Positions 21,416 to 33,089 of a stretch of 51,197 nucleotides of DNA are shown here, piece after piece. The notes under the pieces are model-generated. The model made no database searches. It was not told the origin of the DNA and saw only the letters and a list, made by a program, of their open reading frames with translations. The DNA is from Polymyxa betae (Eukaryota > Endomyxa > Phytomyxea > Plasmodiophorida > Plasmodiophoridae): positions 1 to 51,197 of the forward strand of contig RBZT01000470.1 in assembly GCA_003693705.1 (NCBI GenBank), read 5' to 3'. Both the position numbers and the translations under genes were made by a program. The stretch's first letter is position 1. The number at the start of each line of letters is the position of its first letter.

Positions 21416-22034
21416 GAAAATTAAAATTGAAACCTTCGATTGAACTTCCTCAAAAATTGACCAACTTCGCGCACTGTTTCAACAATTCTGCGCGCAGTTT
21501 TAACTGAATACTACTCCAGGATGAAAATCGGATTTGAAGTGGCCGGATTGGACTGTTTTTGAGACGATAAATGACTATTGTCATTAAGTATGATGTGGCG
21601 GTGATATCTTCGAATCACATGGCATTCAGGACACATATGGTAGGAGCTCCTCCTATTCAGTTTCGGAACACAATGTATTTCATCCGTTTTGTATACGGAT
21701 GTTCGGCCTTCAATGTCAGGACCTAAGAATGTCTCAGTGAAGTATATGATAGGCACCTGTTAAATCCAATATTGACTCGAATTAATGTATCCTTAATTAC
21801 AATGGTGTTCATGATTGTACAAAAAAATGGATCTAGAGAGTATCGAATATGACGAGTGAAAATTTGGGTTTTAGGGTTTTGGCTGATGGTGACTTAGTTC
21901 CCATCCGCAGTCCGATGAGTCGGTCCAGACTGTTACTGAACTGACCTTCCGTGGTGAATAATGCGAATGAAGAGTGAATTCCCGATTCATCGAATACCTC
22001 TCTTTTATTAGAATTACTACTCGTCGCACTACTT
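21416..22034. other. No recognised gene
   Basis: A minus-strand frame (21,511-21,756) with four Cys/His-spaced residues (MCPECHVIRRYHRH) could be a zinc-binding fragment, but it has no partner exons I can place. A TTTTAGGGTTTT unit lies near 21,881. Confidence 0.3.
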
Positions 22035-23310
22035 CTAATAGAATATATTCTCTGAGATCAGTTCATGAATTTCAGAGAGTTTTCTGTGGCCAGTAGGAGC
22101 AACGTTTCTGCCTACGGGGATATCGTATACGAAGATGAGCCATAAAAAACATTGCGGTTGGAACCCTGGGAGATGCCATTCTCCTTTGAGCGAGATATCT
22201 ATGGTTTCGTACCATCTGTGAGCCGTGATTGAGCGGTCTGTTAGCCATTCATAAGCAATATTGGTCCAATCTGCAAAAAGTGTCAGTTTCGGCATTGTTT
22301 CCACCAAAATGTGCTTGAGAGCTCTATCTTATGCTTTTGTAAAGTCATACTGTATTGCTCCGAATTGCTGATCGTTGCCCATCGCCGCTCCATATTGTAA
22401 CAGTCGCATTAGAGCTTGTGTGGTGGAATATCCTGTTTACATCCAAATTGATGTGGAGGTTTACCCTTCGATAGGCTTACGCATGCCTATTTCATTCTAT
22501 CATTTTCGATAGGCTTTGCAGTAGGCTAATTGGCCGTATTCTCCTGGCTTAGGTTTCAGGAGTGGTAAAATTTGGGCTGCTTGTACTTCCTTTTGGAAAG
22601 GCTTTTAAAAAAATTTGGTTAATGTACAATAGGATGTCGCTTACAAAGTCTTGATCTTCACAAGATAGTTTTAAAGTCGAATAGATACTCCATCCGTCTT
22701 TTTTTATAGGTTGGCTTTCGGGATTGCTTGTTCTAACTATCGCTTGGTGAACAATTGTCTACCATCTGTGAGTATTGTGGCTTCAATTGTCTTAATGTCA
22801 AGCTCTAGTTTCGCTTGTTCCTTTCTTAGGTTGAACGTCGCTCTGCCCAAAGAGCTTTCGACCTGTGTTGCGATGTGCTCAGCTTTTGTGTCTGCTTGAT
22901 TCTGATGTATGAGATTTTGTCGAGATTTTTTTGAGTTTTGGCTCAAATTGTTTGATGAGTGTGTCCAGCTCCGGCTGGATTCTCACATGCTCTATCAATT
23001 TGAGTAATATTTTACTCAGCTCTTGTTTTCTTTAAAAGATTCCGAAACTGTTTGTTGTGTCTTTACTTATTCACGGAATAGGGCTGCAGTATCTTAATTG
23101 TGCCAACCAGAATTCGCGATTGCTTTACCTGCCTTCTTTTGGAAACGTACCGCTTTTGTAAGCTTTTGTGTCCAAATTTTGCTTGGTCTATGCTGTATTG
23201 TCACAGCCAAAAATTGCTCAAGAGAATCACATCCAGATTTATCAGTATCGATTGTTCTGCTTGTAAAGCCACCTGAGCTCGTCTTCATCAACTGCTCCCA
23301 GAAAATCATT
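22035..23310 (-). mobile_element. Decayed LINE reverse-transcriptase fragment
   Basis: Reading the minus strand downward: 23,094-23,309 ends in KIWTQKLTKAVRFQKKAGKA, matching KFWTPQLKKAVRLQNKCRRD in the neighbouring LINE ORF2. About 22,590-22,500 reads QAAQILPLLKPKPGEYG, the RT block before motif A. About 22,360-22,340 reads AIQYDFTKA then a stop, the motif-A region (D..KAFD). About 22,180-22,120 reads HLPGFQPQCFLWLIFVYDIP, corresponding to the motif-B 'GVPQGS.L.P.LFL...NDIP' region. Several stops and frame changes show it is dead. Because it repeats a part also present in the 23.4-24.6 kb ORF, it is a separate, 5'-truncated copy. Confidence 0.75.
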
Positions 23311-23411
23311 ATCTATCTAAATTTATAGAATCATGGGATTAAAACCACCATTGAAAACATCTAGATTGATATCTGCAGAGATAGATGTGTCGGTGGAGGC
23401 TGCGTTCCCCA

Positions 23412-24640
23412 TTAGCTGGAGTCAAAACCCAGCAACTGTTCTGCATCGAGTGTATGGATGTTCTGTTGTCGCATCTTTTTATTAAGGTTTGGTTCTAGTT
23501 GTTTTATGAGTTTATAAAATTCTGCACCAGTGGGATCAGTGCATGCTTTTTTAATTTGCTTGATGTTGTGTTTCCTTTTGGTCTTTCGGAACAGTTTTCT
23601 GAAGTCTCTCTGAGCCTGTTTGTACTTTAAATATGCAGGTTCTGAGTTGTCATTTCGTTTCCGGGCTTTTGCTATATCCCTTCTGCACTTATTTTGCAGT
23701 CTGACTGCCTTTTTCAATTGTGGTGTCCAGAATTTTATTGGTACTGGAGAGATCTTTTTATAGGCCATGGCTTCTCTAAGTAACTTATTTAAATTTTCTA
23801 GAGAAAATTCTTCCTCTTCTTCCTCTATTTTCTTTATTGCTTCTTGGATGTTTTTCCTCGTTTTCGGGAGGTCGGGAACTGCGTATTCAATATTCTGCCG
23901 CTCAAGCTCTGTTCTGTCGTGATATAGATGCTCTTTGAGTATCATTTCTGTTTTTGTCGGATTGTGATCACTGCTCAGCTTATGGAGGACCTTCGTCTTT
24001 ATTTGACTTTCGACGGCGAAGTTATTTGCTAGTGTAATATCTAATGTGTTTTCTCCTCTGGTCGGTATGTATTTGTCGCTAATTATATCCAAAGTTAATA
24101 GAATTTCGTCTAAATATTCATGGTTCTCTTGGTGTTTGATTCCAAAGCGCTGATCGCGAGTGTTAAGGTCCCCAGTGACGATTACTTTCAGCGTGGGGTT
24201 TCCGTTGTTGCATTCATCTATATAATCAGCTAAGTCTTTCCAGTATTTCTTTCTGTCTGTAATGCTGCGTTCTGGCCCAATGTATGGGTGTATCAATAAT
24301 AATTCGTTATTAATTATGATGCATTGCGTGAGGGTTCTTTCATGTTTGTTATTCAATGTCGTCGTCAGTTTCTGAACTTGTAATCCTCGTCTCCAAAATA
24401 TGGCGCTTTGTCTATATTTGTCATTTTTTATGTAGTTCGGGAAATCTTTGATTTGTCGTTGTGATCCCAGTTCTGAGATGCAGATTATATCTATCTTCTC
24501 TTTGGAAAGTACTAGTTCCAACTGTGCCAGTTTTTCTGAATTTAGTATGCATGCATTCCATTGGAGGATTTTTAATTGATAATTGTATCTGTCTTCTGTA
24601 TTATCTTCTACTATTCCCCTTTCTAGATTGGTTGGGTCGT
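23412..24640 (-). mobile_element. LINE ORF2 N-terminal half: APE-type endonuclease and linker, lacking RT
   Basis: The frame opens near 24,640 and reads LKILQWNACILNSEKL, then EKIDIICISELGSQ, the standard start of an apurinic-type endonuclease. VIVTGDLNTRDQRFG (catalytic GD.N) and LDITLANN follow, and LHKLSSDHNPTKTEM carries the closing SDH. A long basic coiled-coil linker follows (KFWTPQLKKAVRLQNKCRRD). The ORF ends at LLGFDSS-stop (23,412), just before where the reverse transcriptase should begin, so the element is truncated. In a full element this domain nicks target DNA to prime reverse transcription. ORF2 appears to open in the -1 frame relative to ORF1 at the overlap (about 24,625-24,640). 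Confidence 0.85.
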
Positions 24641-25390
24641 GACTTGTTTCCTGCCCTCTGTCAGAGTTGTATGGTTTGTTGTTATGCTGAGTGAGTTAAA
24701 GAAGTCTGTTATGTTAGTTTGCCGAGGGGATCCGTTGCCGGGTGGGGGAATTCTGTAAATGCTGTCTCGAGCCTCTTCGTATCTAGGGTTATGCCATTGT
24801 TTTTTATGCATTCTATCATAGGTGGTTCTAAAGGGTGGAGTACTGATTTGTATATCTTCCGATATCGCTGTATACTTTATACTGCGTGGTGTATGGTTTT
24901 TGTTTATGACTGGGGTGGTTGAGGATGTGATTATTTCAGTGCACGTCTGTGTTTTTGTATGAGAACGCGCGGTAGGGAAGCTCCTGGGACGGTGTTTTGT
25001 AGTAAATGTTTGTGTTGTTTTGTTTTCAGCATATTCCTGTGTTGTTGTGTGTAGTACTGTTGTATTATGTTGCCCAGCCTGTGCTAGGAGAAAATCGTTT
25101 GGTATTTGTTCGTATAGTATAGTTCGTACGGGAGTAACCCGCAAAAGGTCGTACCCCGGAGCAATACCGCAGATGATGACGTATTGTCCTAATGGGTATA
25201 GAAGCGGGACATGGATCAAGATCCAGTCCGCCCCAGCCACCAACAGCATGAAGGTCAGAGTGAGGGCAAAGCCCATAACTCGGTTCCATCCAACGTCATG
25301 GCGGGGTCTCTCTCGGCCCGCTCGGTTGGTGCCGTTGGGGCTGGTAGAGAGAGGTCGCTTCTTGGGCTCAGGATTAAGGCCCTGGCCCAT
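24623..25390 (-). mobile_element. LINE ORF1-like protein with two hydrophobic segments and a PIP-box-like motif
   Basis: This open frame immediately upstream of the endonuclease ORF is taken from the ATG at 25,390; the frame stays open to about 25,456. It contains two hydrophobic stretches (VMGFALTLTFMLLVAGADW and VPLLYPLGQYVIICGIAPG), then a long Thr/His/Lys-rich segment. Near the C-terminus it has RQTNITDFFNSL, whose QTNITDFF fits the PCNA-interacting consensus Qxx[ILM]xxFF exactly. No RRM, CCHC or L1 coiled coil is visible. By position it should be ORF1. The membrane-like segments are odd for an ORF1 and may mean that the frame is fused to captured sequence. Confidence 0.5.
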
Positions 25391-25459
25391 CGGGCCGGCT
25401 CCGCCTCGGCTCGCCTGCTGTCTCCAAGGGACGCTGTCCTTCGACGACGACCTCACACA

Positions 25460-26689
25460 ACCCTAGCTCGCAAACGCCAAGCAGTTTTCGGAGTGATTCC
25501 TAATCGTTGCATGTTTTCTTGATTTTTCTCGCTAATCCTGCTCTGAGTGCGAAATGCATATTTATGTTTTCATATCATTCTTAAATTTTCTTCCTTCTTT
25601 TTTCTTGTTTGTCTGTTCTCATATTATTTTCGAAGTAAGCGTTTGATCTGTATTAAGCATTCTTGAGACACTAATCTCCGTAACAATGCCGCTCATAGCG
25701 TCACCTAAACCCACAACAGATCCAGCGTTTGCAAAGTCTTTGTGGTCTTCAACAAGTCGTCGTACTGGTCCTTGACTTACTTGATCTGTATTATTGTTAG
25801 TAATGGGAGGCGCAGATTGAGGTTTGTTATAATTGCAGATCGGATTCGGTGGTCAGATCGACACAATCGATGCCATCTGCAAACTCTTCGTAGAATGCCA
25901 GATCGATGTCGGCCAGGATGATCGCCGACGCTCTCGGGTGGTTGGTCATTCGTGTCAATGGGTGTTGCATGATGTAGGGGAAAGTTACGAAAAGACACTT
26001 CAAAAAACTTCGTCGCAATTATCGTTAACGGAGACCCTCACTAACAAAAATCAGACTTTTACAGTACAAAAAAAGGAGTTTCAAAATCTGCTTCTAAAAG
26101 AATCAGTTTGCGAATCTGATTCTGGGCATAATCCATCAAGCCATAAACTCAGTATTTTTTGATAAAATGGTGTGTTTTTTGGCTTTTTAAATCTCGGATT
26201 TTTGCAGCCATCAAATCTTCCGGAAATAGTCTCTAAGTCTGTTGTGATGTCTTCATCCGATATTATTACGATTTGAGTAACATGAAGGTTGGTGATTTTG
26301 TCAGTCCAAAACTAATCCGCAAATCAAACTCTTCTTTCCAAGGTCATCATTGGGTCAGCGGAACTCTGTCAATCGGCACTCAGAGCAGCATGCACGGTCG
26401 CTTCAAGGTGATCCAGATGTATGAGTTGAATGGCAAAATTATCACATAAAAGGATCTGACGACCCAGCAAATAACATCGTTATCAGTTGATACATTGTCA
26501 GACGGCACGAAATGGCATAATGGATTCAAAGTCATTGCACCATTGTTAATCATCCGACATTGGTCGCTTCAGATCATGAATCTTCCAGGACAGCTGTCAA
26601 TTTGCTGAGAAGTCGAAAAGAAGACATAATCCAGATTTTCTGGCTCTTGAAACTGGGCATTTTGCACATCAATGATGCCTAATAACCAA
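25460..26689. other. Unassigned; possible exostosin-like exon on the minus strand at 25,827-26,018
   Basis: The minus frame 26,018-25,827 reads MQHPLTRMTNHPRASAIILA, then DIDLAFYEEFADG. It loosely recalls the 'hp..T.dp..A..f.vp.d' segment of exostosin-type glycosyltransferases. There is one short exon only, with no supporting neighbours. Nothing else in 26.2-26.7 kb looks coding. Confidence 0.25.
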
Positions 26690-26956
26690 ACATTGTAACA
26701 TTACATTCATCGCTTTGACACAGATTTTCTGCGATTCAATCACAGCTGCCAAGTTAACTACAGGCCAGTTTACTGCGTTTGTCCAATACAAAACGACATT
26801 TTGTATTAAGAAAAGGAAGAGGTATCGTGGTCGTGCTGCTCCCCCCCGGATTACAGCGACGATGGTTGATTTGAAGCGAGCTGGCTCGTTGATGGTGGTG
26901 CCATTTCGTAATTAGGCTGGACACAACACAGTTAGTTTAAACGCATCGTATCACAA

Positions 26957-28073
26957 TCACATTACGTCATCGTCCGGAGTGGGTTCGTACTGGACCACGC
27001 ATTAGATACGATACATACAGTGTAGGGGCATTTGGACTTACGACGATAATTTCAGGGTTGGGGCGGGTCTCCTTCAGGCAAAGTCCGGGAGCGGCATCTT
27101 GAAATTTGCTGCAGCTAAAGGGAAGGGTTTAGGGTTTCGGCCGCACACGGACGGATGGCAGAATCGTACAAGCCCCAGACGTTGCACCATTCGCCGTACT
27201 TGCAACGGAAGTTGCCGTGACCTTCCGAGCCGCATTTGCCGAACCGATGGAACTTCTCGACTTCGCACTAGACAGTCGATGAAAACCTGGGGTTAGGGTT
27301 CTAGGGTTCGGTCTCACCCGTTTCTTGGCCAACTCCTGGCTCTCCTCGGGGATCTGTTCCTCCCATTCCTCCTGTCAAAATATCAGTGTTGAATTGGACA
27401 GAGATTTTAGGGTTTGTTTACAGCCTCAGTGTCATCTTGTGGCAGGTAGTCCTGAACCTAACAAAACTGTGAATTATAGATAGACAAGTTTCGCAAGGGG
27501 CAGTATAACCCGATCGTCAGGGGAGAATCCATACTATGAAACAGAAATTTAGGAGGGAGTGCCTGAGAGCAACGATGGGCCAAACCAACCGGGATTGTTT
27601 GATTTGCTGCCGGATCATCACGTTGTTCAGGAGGACATAGAGCATTTGTACGATAGTCGCTGGTAGTACCACAGCTGATCATGAATCATTATCACAGAAT
27701 TAGTCACAAAGGGTTTTCCATCAAAGATATTTCAGAGAATCACAAATGCGGATAATGGGAAACTTTGAAAAATTTGTAAGGGTTTCTTAAAGTTTGTAAA
27801 TAGACGGAAAAGGTGATTTGGTTTAAAAACATTTTTACGACTTACTATCCCCATTGGCTGCAGAAATAACCCTTCGGACAACGTAGATAGGCATGTTCAA
27901 TACCACCACATTTCCCAAGAAGACTGTAGAATTCCGAAGAACACTGAAAACAAGCTATCAGGACAGAAAGCAGAACGACAATGTGAGGGTCGTACTGGAG
28001 CTGGAGCGGTTGAATTGTCCTCAGCCGAACACTGGATCGCCAAGCAAGCGATGAATACCAAAGCTTTCAGCAT
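26957..28073 (-). CDS. Secreted protein with two hevein-like chitin-binding-type domains, copy A
   Basis: Eight exons, minus strand: 28,073-27,996; 27,943-27,846; from 27,674; a short exon encoding YGFSPDDR; one ending at 27,422; 27,371-27,318; from 27,267; and the last ending at 26,957. The seven introns are mostly 50-56 nt (the second is ~170 nt). A signal peptide (MLKALVFIACLAIQCSA) precedes domain 1, with KCGGIEHAYLRC and CSQWGYCGTTSDY, the latter a clear hevein signature. An acidic linker (VQDYLPQDDTEA, EEWEEQIPEE) leads to domain 2 with GHGNFRCKYGEWCNVWGFC. Both domains share C-x10-C-x9-C-x5-C-x5-C-x10/11-C. Each is interrupted by a phase-2 intron at the same place (after WG and two bases). 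The tail is acidic (YEPTPDDDVM). Chitin or GlcNAc binding outside the cell is likely from the motif but untested. Confidence 0.8.
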
Positions 28074-29050
28074 AATCTATATGAAACTGTTATTTAAAGG
28101 ACATTTGAGGTTAAAGAAGACCGACCGTCAATGATGACATGATCGATAGGAATGGATGAGATCAAATATAAGAATGAGCTCCTTGCATGAGACGATCAAC
28201 AGTCGAACGAAGATGCCGCCGGGAATTGGTGAATGATAGAAGATGCAGCCCACTGGTGACCCAGTGGGGCGCGGCCTGGTCACAGTGTGATCTAAGGCTG
28301 CAGCAGTGCAGAAACCCTCCCCAGTTGGAAAAGGCTGCAAAAGAGGCGCGGCCTGGTCACAGTGTTATTCATGGGGCTGCTACAGTGTCAGAAGGTGCAG
28401 CCCCATCTAACAGGCTGCAAGAATGGTGGCCTTCGATTATAGAGGGAGACGGCGCTGCCTATCGATAGGGCTGCCTGTTGATATACCGATGCTGAGTGAC
28501 CGAGAAATCTATTCTTACAAAGTACTTGTTGAGGGATTCAATGACTGTGTTAAGGCGAGGTAGCCGTTTGTATTCTGACAAAACCATGTGCAGATCAATA
28601 ATCTGTGCTGAGTCGTAAAATGGGTGGCAGATCGTCCTCATCATCAACTATACACACGAAGTTTAGCGGTCTTCGCCGGCGTTATCGCGGCGACTTTTGA
28701 CGAAGTCAGCATGGGGAAAGGGGTCAACCCAGCGCGCATGGAACGTTTCCATATCGTGATCGGGGCCACGGGGTCCGTCATGAATTCCTTTAGATTGGGC
28801 CTGGGCTGAACTTGTAACAGCTGAAACTGACATGTGTGCGGCCTATCTTATCAGACCTACCTTTGCTGGTCTTGCTGATGTCAGATCACGTCGATGATTC
28901 TTAAAATCAACTAAGGAAGGCCTACAAAACGTGATTCAGATATATTCATCAAAATCTCAAAACAATTTCATATTTATTTCGTCAAAAGCTGCGAAAATAG
29001 CTGGGAATTTACTAGATTTGCAGTGCATTACTTAATTGCCGAAATTTGAA
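28074..29050. other. Non-coding part of duplicated segment A
   Basis: No frame is conserved between this stretch and its partner at 35.7-36.75 kb, although the DNA is clearly homologous. It contains the local tandem repeat noted above. It presumably includes the promoter of the minus-strand gene. Confidence 0.5.
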
Positions 29051-29200
29051 ACGGTTGCGACGGCAGAGCGCTGATACTAAACTTTCAATAAAGCTTATAA
29101 ATTTTCAAATCTAAATGTTTTGGGTAGTTCCAAGCGTCTTCACCTTTGAAAACTTGCATTCTTTTTCATTTAGTATCAGCGATCTGCCGTCAAATCGTTT
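29051..29200. repeat. Hairpin-forming inverted repeat, copy A
   Basis: The left arm has ACGGCAGAGCGCTGATACTAAA (about 29,060-29,081) and the right arm has its reverse complement with one mismatch (about 29,170-29,191), with ~88 nt between. The same structure exists in copy B at about 36,750-36,925. Confidence 0.75.
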
Positions 29201-29633
29201 AAACAATTTTGATTCTAATATTGCCAAAGACCGTCGAACTTTTCATCTGATTCATCACACTCAGGATCAATTTCATCAATAATCAATAATACATCTGATA
29301 GTCTTTGCAAACACGTGACATTGCGTATATTTGCAATAGAATGAACGTGACATTGAATATATTTCTGATGAGAAATGATCGGATCCAGAGGGGTTTCTTC
29401 CATTAGAGGCAGGAGGAGAAACACTGGGATATGCTCTGACAAGGGGATGCGATATGGGACGATCTTTGAATGGTACCTGCGTCTGTCTGGTAGTTGGAAC
29501 GCAACGTCGATTGTTCAAATGATCCCAATGCATTGGATCCAAATTAGTTAGACAGAAGCGCTCGATTGAATCAATGGAATGAGCGTCTGGTGACACTGCC
29601 CTTCATAGAATATGATTCCAAAACTCATAAAAC

Positions 29634-29706
29634 GGCTCCGTAGTGTAGGCGGTTAGCACGCAGGGTTCTGATTCCTGCAACCGCGGTTCGAGTCCGCGCG
29701 GGGCCT
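29634..29706 (+). tRNA. tRNA-Gln (anticodon CTG), copy A
   Basis: A 73-nt cloverleaf: seven-pair acceptor (GGCTCCG with CGGGGCC), D stem GTGT/GCAC, anticodon stem CAGGG/TCCTG with loop TTCTGAT (anticodon CTG), four-base variable loop, and five-pair T stem with TTCGAGT loop. The discriminator base is T, as in many eukaryotic tRNA-Gln genes. No intron. A T-rich tract follows directly and can serve as RNA polymerase III terminator. Confidence 0.93.
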
Positions 29707-30729
29707 AATTTTTTGTCGAAATTTTGTCAACATTTCTCATAAAGCTCGTCTGGACGCCGTTCGAAATTCTTATTTTGCGAGATCGTGATCATATTTCCTT
29801 CCACTGTCTTTGTACAGACGCATGCAACGTGTCTGGCCCAATCCAGAAGTTTATGTTCTGGCTGGTCCGCGGGCGCTTCTTCCAACTGCTCATTGCGGTT
29901 CTACACGGAATTGCAGTCCATCACGGATGCCAGTAGCAATAACATGACCCTCTTTGATGATTTGCGCCCTTCTCCGGTCATACAATTGGATGGCTGGAGA
30001 CCGCGCCGACGCTTCCAACAATAGCTTGCTACCATATCATTTGTTCGTTACGTTATAGCAATTAAAGATCATGCCAATAGATTTCTTTAATCCTCGGCTG
30101 ATGAGAGATATTGCCTCGTAATCTGTCGAAATGGTATCGTCCGGCATGATATGGAACGCTTCCGACAAGGCTCTTCGCTGATGACGTCGGAAGACGGTCG
30201 AGTATTCGAGCTTTCGGCCTTATGCAAAGAACTAGTTCTCATTCGGATTCTTATGCCGCTACCGTCAGCACAGTCAAGGAGACGGTTAAGAGCCTGCTCA
30301 TCATGATATCTGTTCAACAGGGGACAGTAATAAAAAATTCGGAAGACGAAGTCGTTATTCGGAATCCACTGAAAGTTAGAACGACCTCGTACTGGCGGTT
30401 TAAATCAAGGGCTGAGCAGCAGTCCTTTAAAGGCCAAGAGTACGAACGATTAGGTTTGAGACACGAACAAAACCAGAAGCACTCGAGCCCAACAAATTCG
30501 AGACATTATGGGCCTGGGAGCAGAAACCCATATTGATCGATTGAATTCGATCTCCGAATTAAGAAACTTCTGAAAAGCGCGCTTTTCGAAAATTTGGGGC
30601 CAAGGCTGGGTGTGCGCTTGAAACCATAATGTCACCATATTACTAGCAATTAACGATCACAATGGCCATCGGAATATTAGCAAACATTGAAATAGATGAA
30701 TGAATATATTACTTGATTTTGAACGAGCC
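29707..30729. other. Unassigned; overlapping frames without family signature
   Basis: The plus strand has moderately long frames (29,785-30,024 ending LDGWRPRRRFQQ; 30,222-30,536) that read protein-like, but no domain and no splice model could be fixed. Its right end adjoins the 3' end of the G-alpha gene. Confidence 0.3.
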
Positions 30730-32633
30730 TCAGAGCTTGGTTCTACCAGCGGGCGTTGGAGTCTCTGTATGCCGAATCACGTCTCGGATGGTGCGAATGA
30801 GAACATTGGAAGAGGTACGATCGATTGCATTGCAGGTTTGGAATACAATTTGTGACGACGTACTTTGACGTCGTACTTTTGACAGGAATAAAGACTTGAT
30901 AAAAGCAAATGCTTTTTGAGGATCGGCTCCACCCTGTGGCAAAACGAATCAGATGGGAGATGTTACAGTAAATGTCATCGCTTTCGGAAAAAGTGAAAAA
31001 TCGAAGTGCAACGATTGCAAAGCGACAAAGGTTTTGAGTGAAAAGCATTAGCAAGAAGAAGAAGCGTCTCATAGAATGCCTGAATACAGATCAAACACCA
31101 ACTTCGAAAAGAATATGAGAACAGACAAACGAGAAAAAAAGAAGGAAGAAAATTTGAGAATGATGAAAGCATAGAATTGTTTTTTAGTACTTAGAGTAAA
31201 ATTCGCAAACAAAGCAAGGAAACATGCAACGATTAGGAAATAATACGCAAGAATAAACATAGGAATGAAGAGACGATACCGAATATTCAGGATACAGGTC
31301 TTGGAGTCGCCATCTTCGAAGAGCATCACTGAATAGATCGGTCTTGGTGAAGGACACGACAAGCAGGACGCCCTGGCAGAGAGGATTGTTAGCAATCTCT
31401 TCAAAGACCGCCACAGACTCTGCAAGGCGATTCACGGTCGGATCCTCTTCCAGCGGTTCCATGAAATCGCCAAGGCTGGCCACGAAGACGACGCCAACCA
31501 CCGAGTCGAAACATCGTGTCCATTTACGACGTTCTGTTCGACGTCCGCCCAGATCCAGAAACTGTAGGCCGTCGTCCGTGATGGTATCCGTTATCCCCGA
31601 CGACTTCACAGTACAATGAATAAAATCCATTGAACTCGGAACATAACTATAAAAGAACGTTAGTTTGCAATTTGCAAAATAGTTGTTAAAAGGCCAAACG
31701 CAAACAATCTTAAAGAGATCCAAAGACTGAAACCACACCAGCAAAATAGCCTTAAGCAAAAAGATAGAATCATGAAAGCAAAGTGTATTGAATACCAAGC
31801 CAAAAATGAAGAAAACAAACAGATGCAGAGCCGAACAGTTGGAATATCAGTTAAAATTTTTTCGAGAAATTCATGAAAGGGTTGAAGTTGTTAGAACAGG
31901 ATAGTCATCGAGAACGAACTGTCAACTGTTAAGGTTTCGAAAACTTAATTTCAAAGTATCAGAGCATTGACCAAGGATTTGAAACAAACATCAAGAAGAT
32001 ACAGATTTCAAATAAAAAATGCAATGAACAAAAAATCCAAAGCCTCACGCTATTAAAAAGCTAATGTAATCAGCTATTATGAAGCGATGATCTCTCCAAC
32101 AAACGATCGAAGCTTGTCTATGAGGAATGGAAACGAAACGAATGTTACCCGAGTGCCGTGATAGTATTGATCTTATCGAAAAAGTACGGGGCGGAGTCCG
32201 GAATATGAATGCCGAAATGGTAACGTAACTCATAGGTGCGTTGAATAGCCGGATGCGCCCAGAGATTGGCGATATGGCGGGCGGCTTTCGGCAGCAGCTC
32301 GCGATCGAATTCAAGCTCTTCGGTCACGTATTGAACGGATCGCTGAATGCTGCTGTTCTCAGGCAGAGTCGTTTGTACGCTGGGGTGTGTCTGGCTTAAT
32401 AGCGCCGCCCCATCAACCAGCGATTTAATAGCAGCAATAACCAGATTATGAATGGTCGTCTTCAGCGACTGAAGGTCCTTATACGACATCGGTGGGCGTT
32501 GAATCTGACGGAATATCGTCGATTTGCCAGCGCCGCCGATGCCCAGCAGCAAAACCCGCCGACGCAGAGGACGGCGGCGTCGTGGCGGGGTGGCTGCCGA
32601 CGAGGATAGAGACCCACATAGGAACGAGGGCAT
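30730..32633 (-). CDS. Divergent heterotrimeric G-protein alpha subunit lacking both catalytic residues
   Basis: Three exons (32,633-32,149; 31,646-31,280; 30,933-30,730) give 351 aa, the usual G-alpha length. Introns are 502 and 346 nt. Landmarks: P-loop LLLGIGGAGKSTIFRQIQ (usual GAGESGKST); switch I YVPSSMDFIHCTVKSSGIT, where the catalytic Arg of 'RVKTTG' is Thr; switch II FLDLGGRRTERRKW, where the catalytic Gln of DVGGQ is Arg; G4 box FTKTDLF instead of NKxD; G5 box FQTCNAID (TCAT changed to TCNA). The last exon aligns as EYSGGADPQKAFAFIKSLF and ends TETPTPAGRTKL. The start gives MPSFLCGS: no Gly2 for myristoylation, but Cys6 could be palmitoylated. Loss of Arg and Gln predicts very slow or no GTP hydrolysis. 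Confidence 0.88.
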
Positions 32634-33089
32634 TAAATAGGTTATGGAGTGAGAGGAGCCGTCACGCGGACGTGAATCACGCCTTCCCGCCCAGGCGTGA
32701 ATCAACGATGGCGACGAGAGTCGTCTTGGACGCCACGGAGATAAAAGATACCTGCGAGAGGAGGCGGCCTCTGATTCTGCCATCATGGGCTGCAGTCACC
32801 ACTATACAGGTTGATTACTGGCCATGGGGCGACGCTGAAGGGCGCAGCCCTGACTTCCAGTCCTCCTTGACAATTGAAATCAGCCATCATGTAGGCTTTA
32901 GATACAATCTCTTCCAATCTTGCTATTCGAATAATCTCTTTTTAAACAAATAGGAATTGGACTCTTTCTTTAGAGAGAGAAAATCCGGGCTTAAATTTGG
33001 CAAGCATGGGATAGAATCTGATGCTGTTAAAAAATGGACGGAAATGATACCAGTCAAAAATCAGTTAAAAAGAACTCCCATTGAACGGC

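Larger units (their letters stand above)
26690..29740. repeat. Segmental duplication, copy A (direct repeat of 34,325-37,495)
   Basis: About 3 kb that recurs in the same orientation 7.6 kb downstream. It begins at CATTGTAACATTA..TTCATCGC and ends just past the tRNA-Gln. It contains the chitin-binding-type gene, a non-coding stretch with a local 80-bp tandem repeat (CGCGGCCTGGTCACAGTGT at about 28,270 and 28,347), a hairpin and the tRNA. Exons are better conserved than the spacers. Confidence 0.9.

Noticed and set aside
32045-32140. Possible extra G-alpha exon (reading DKLRSFVGEIIAS) after the first exon
   Set aside because: Joining the first exon directly to 31,646 gives ALGYVPSSMDF, which aligns perfectly with the G-alpha switch I region. 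The extra exon would break it.
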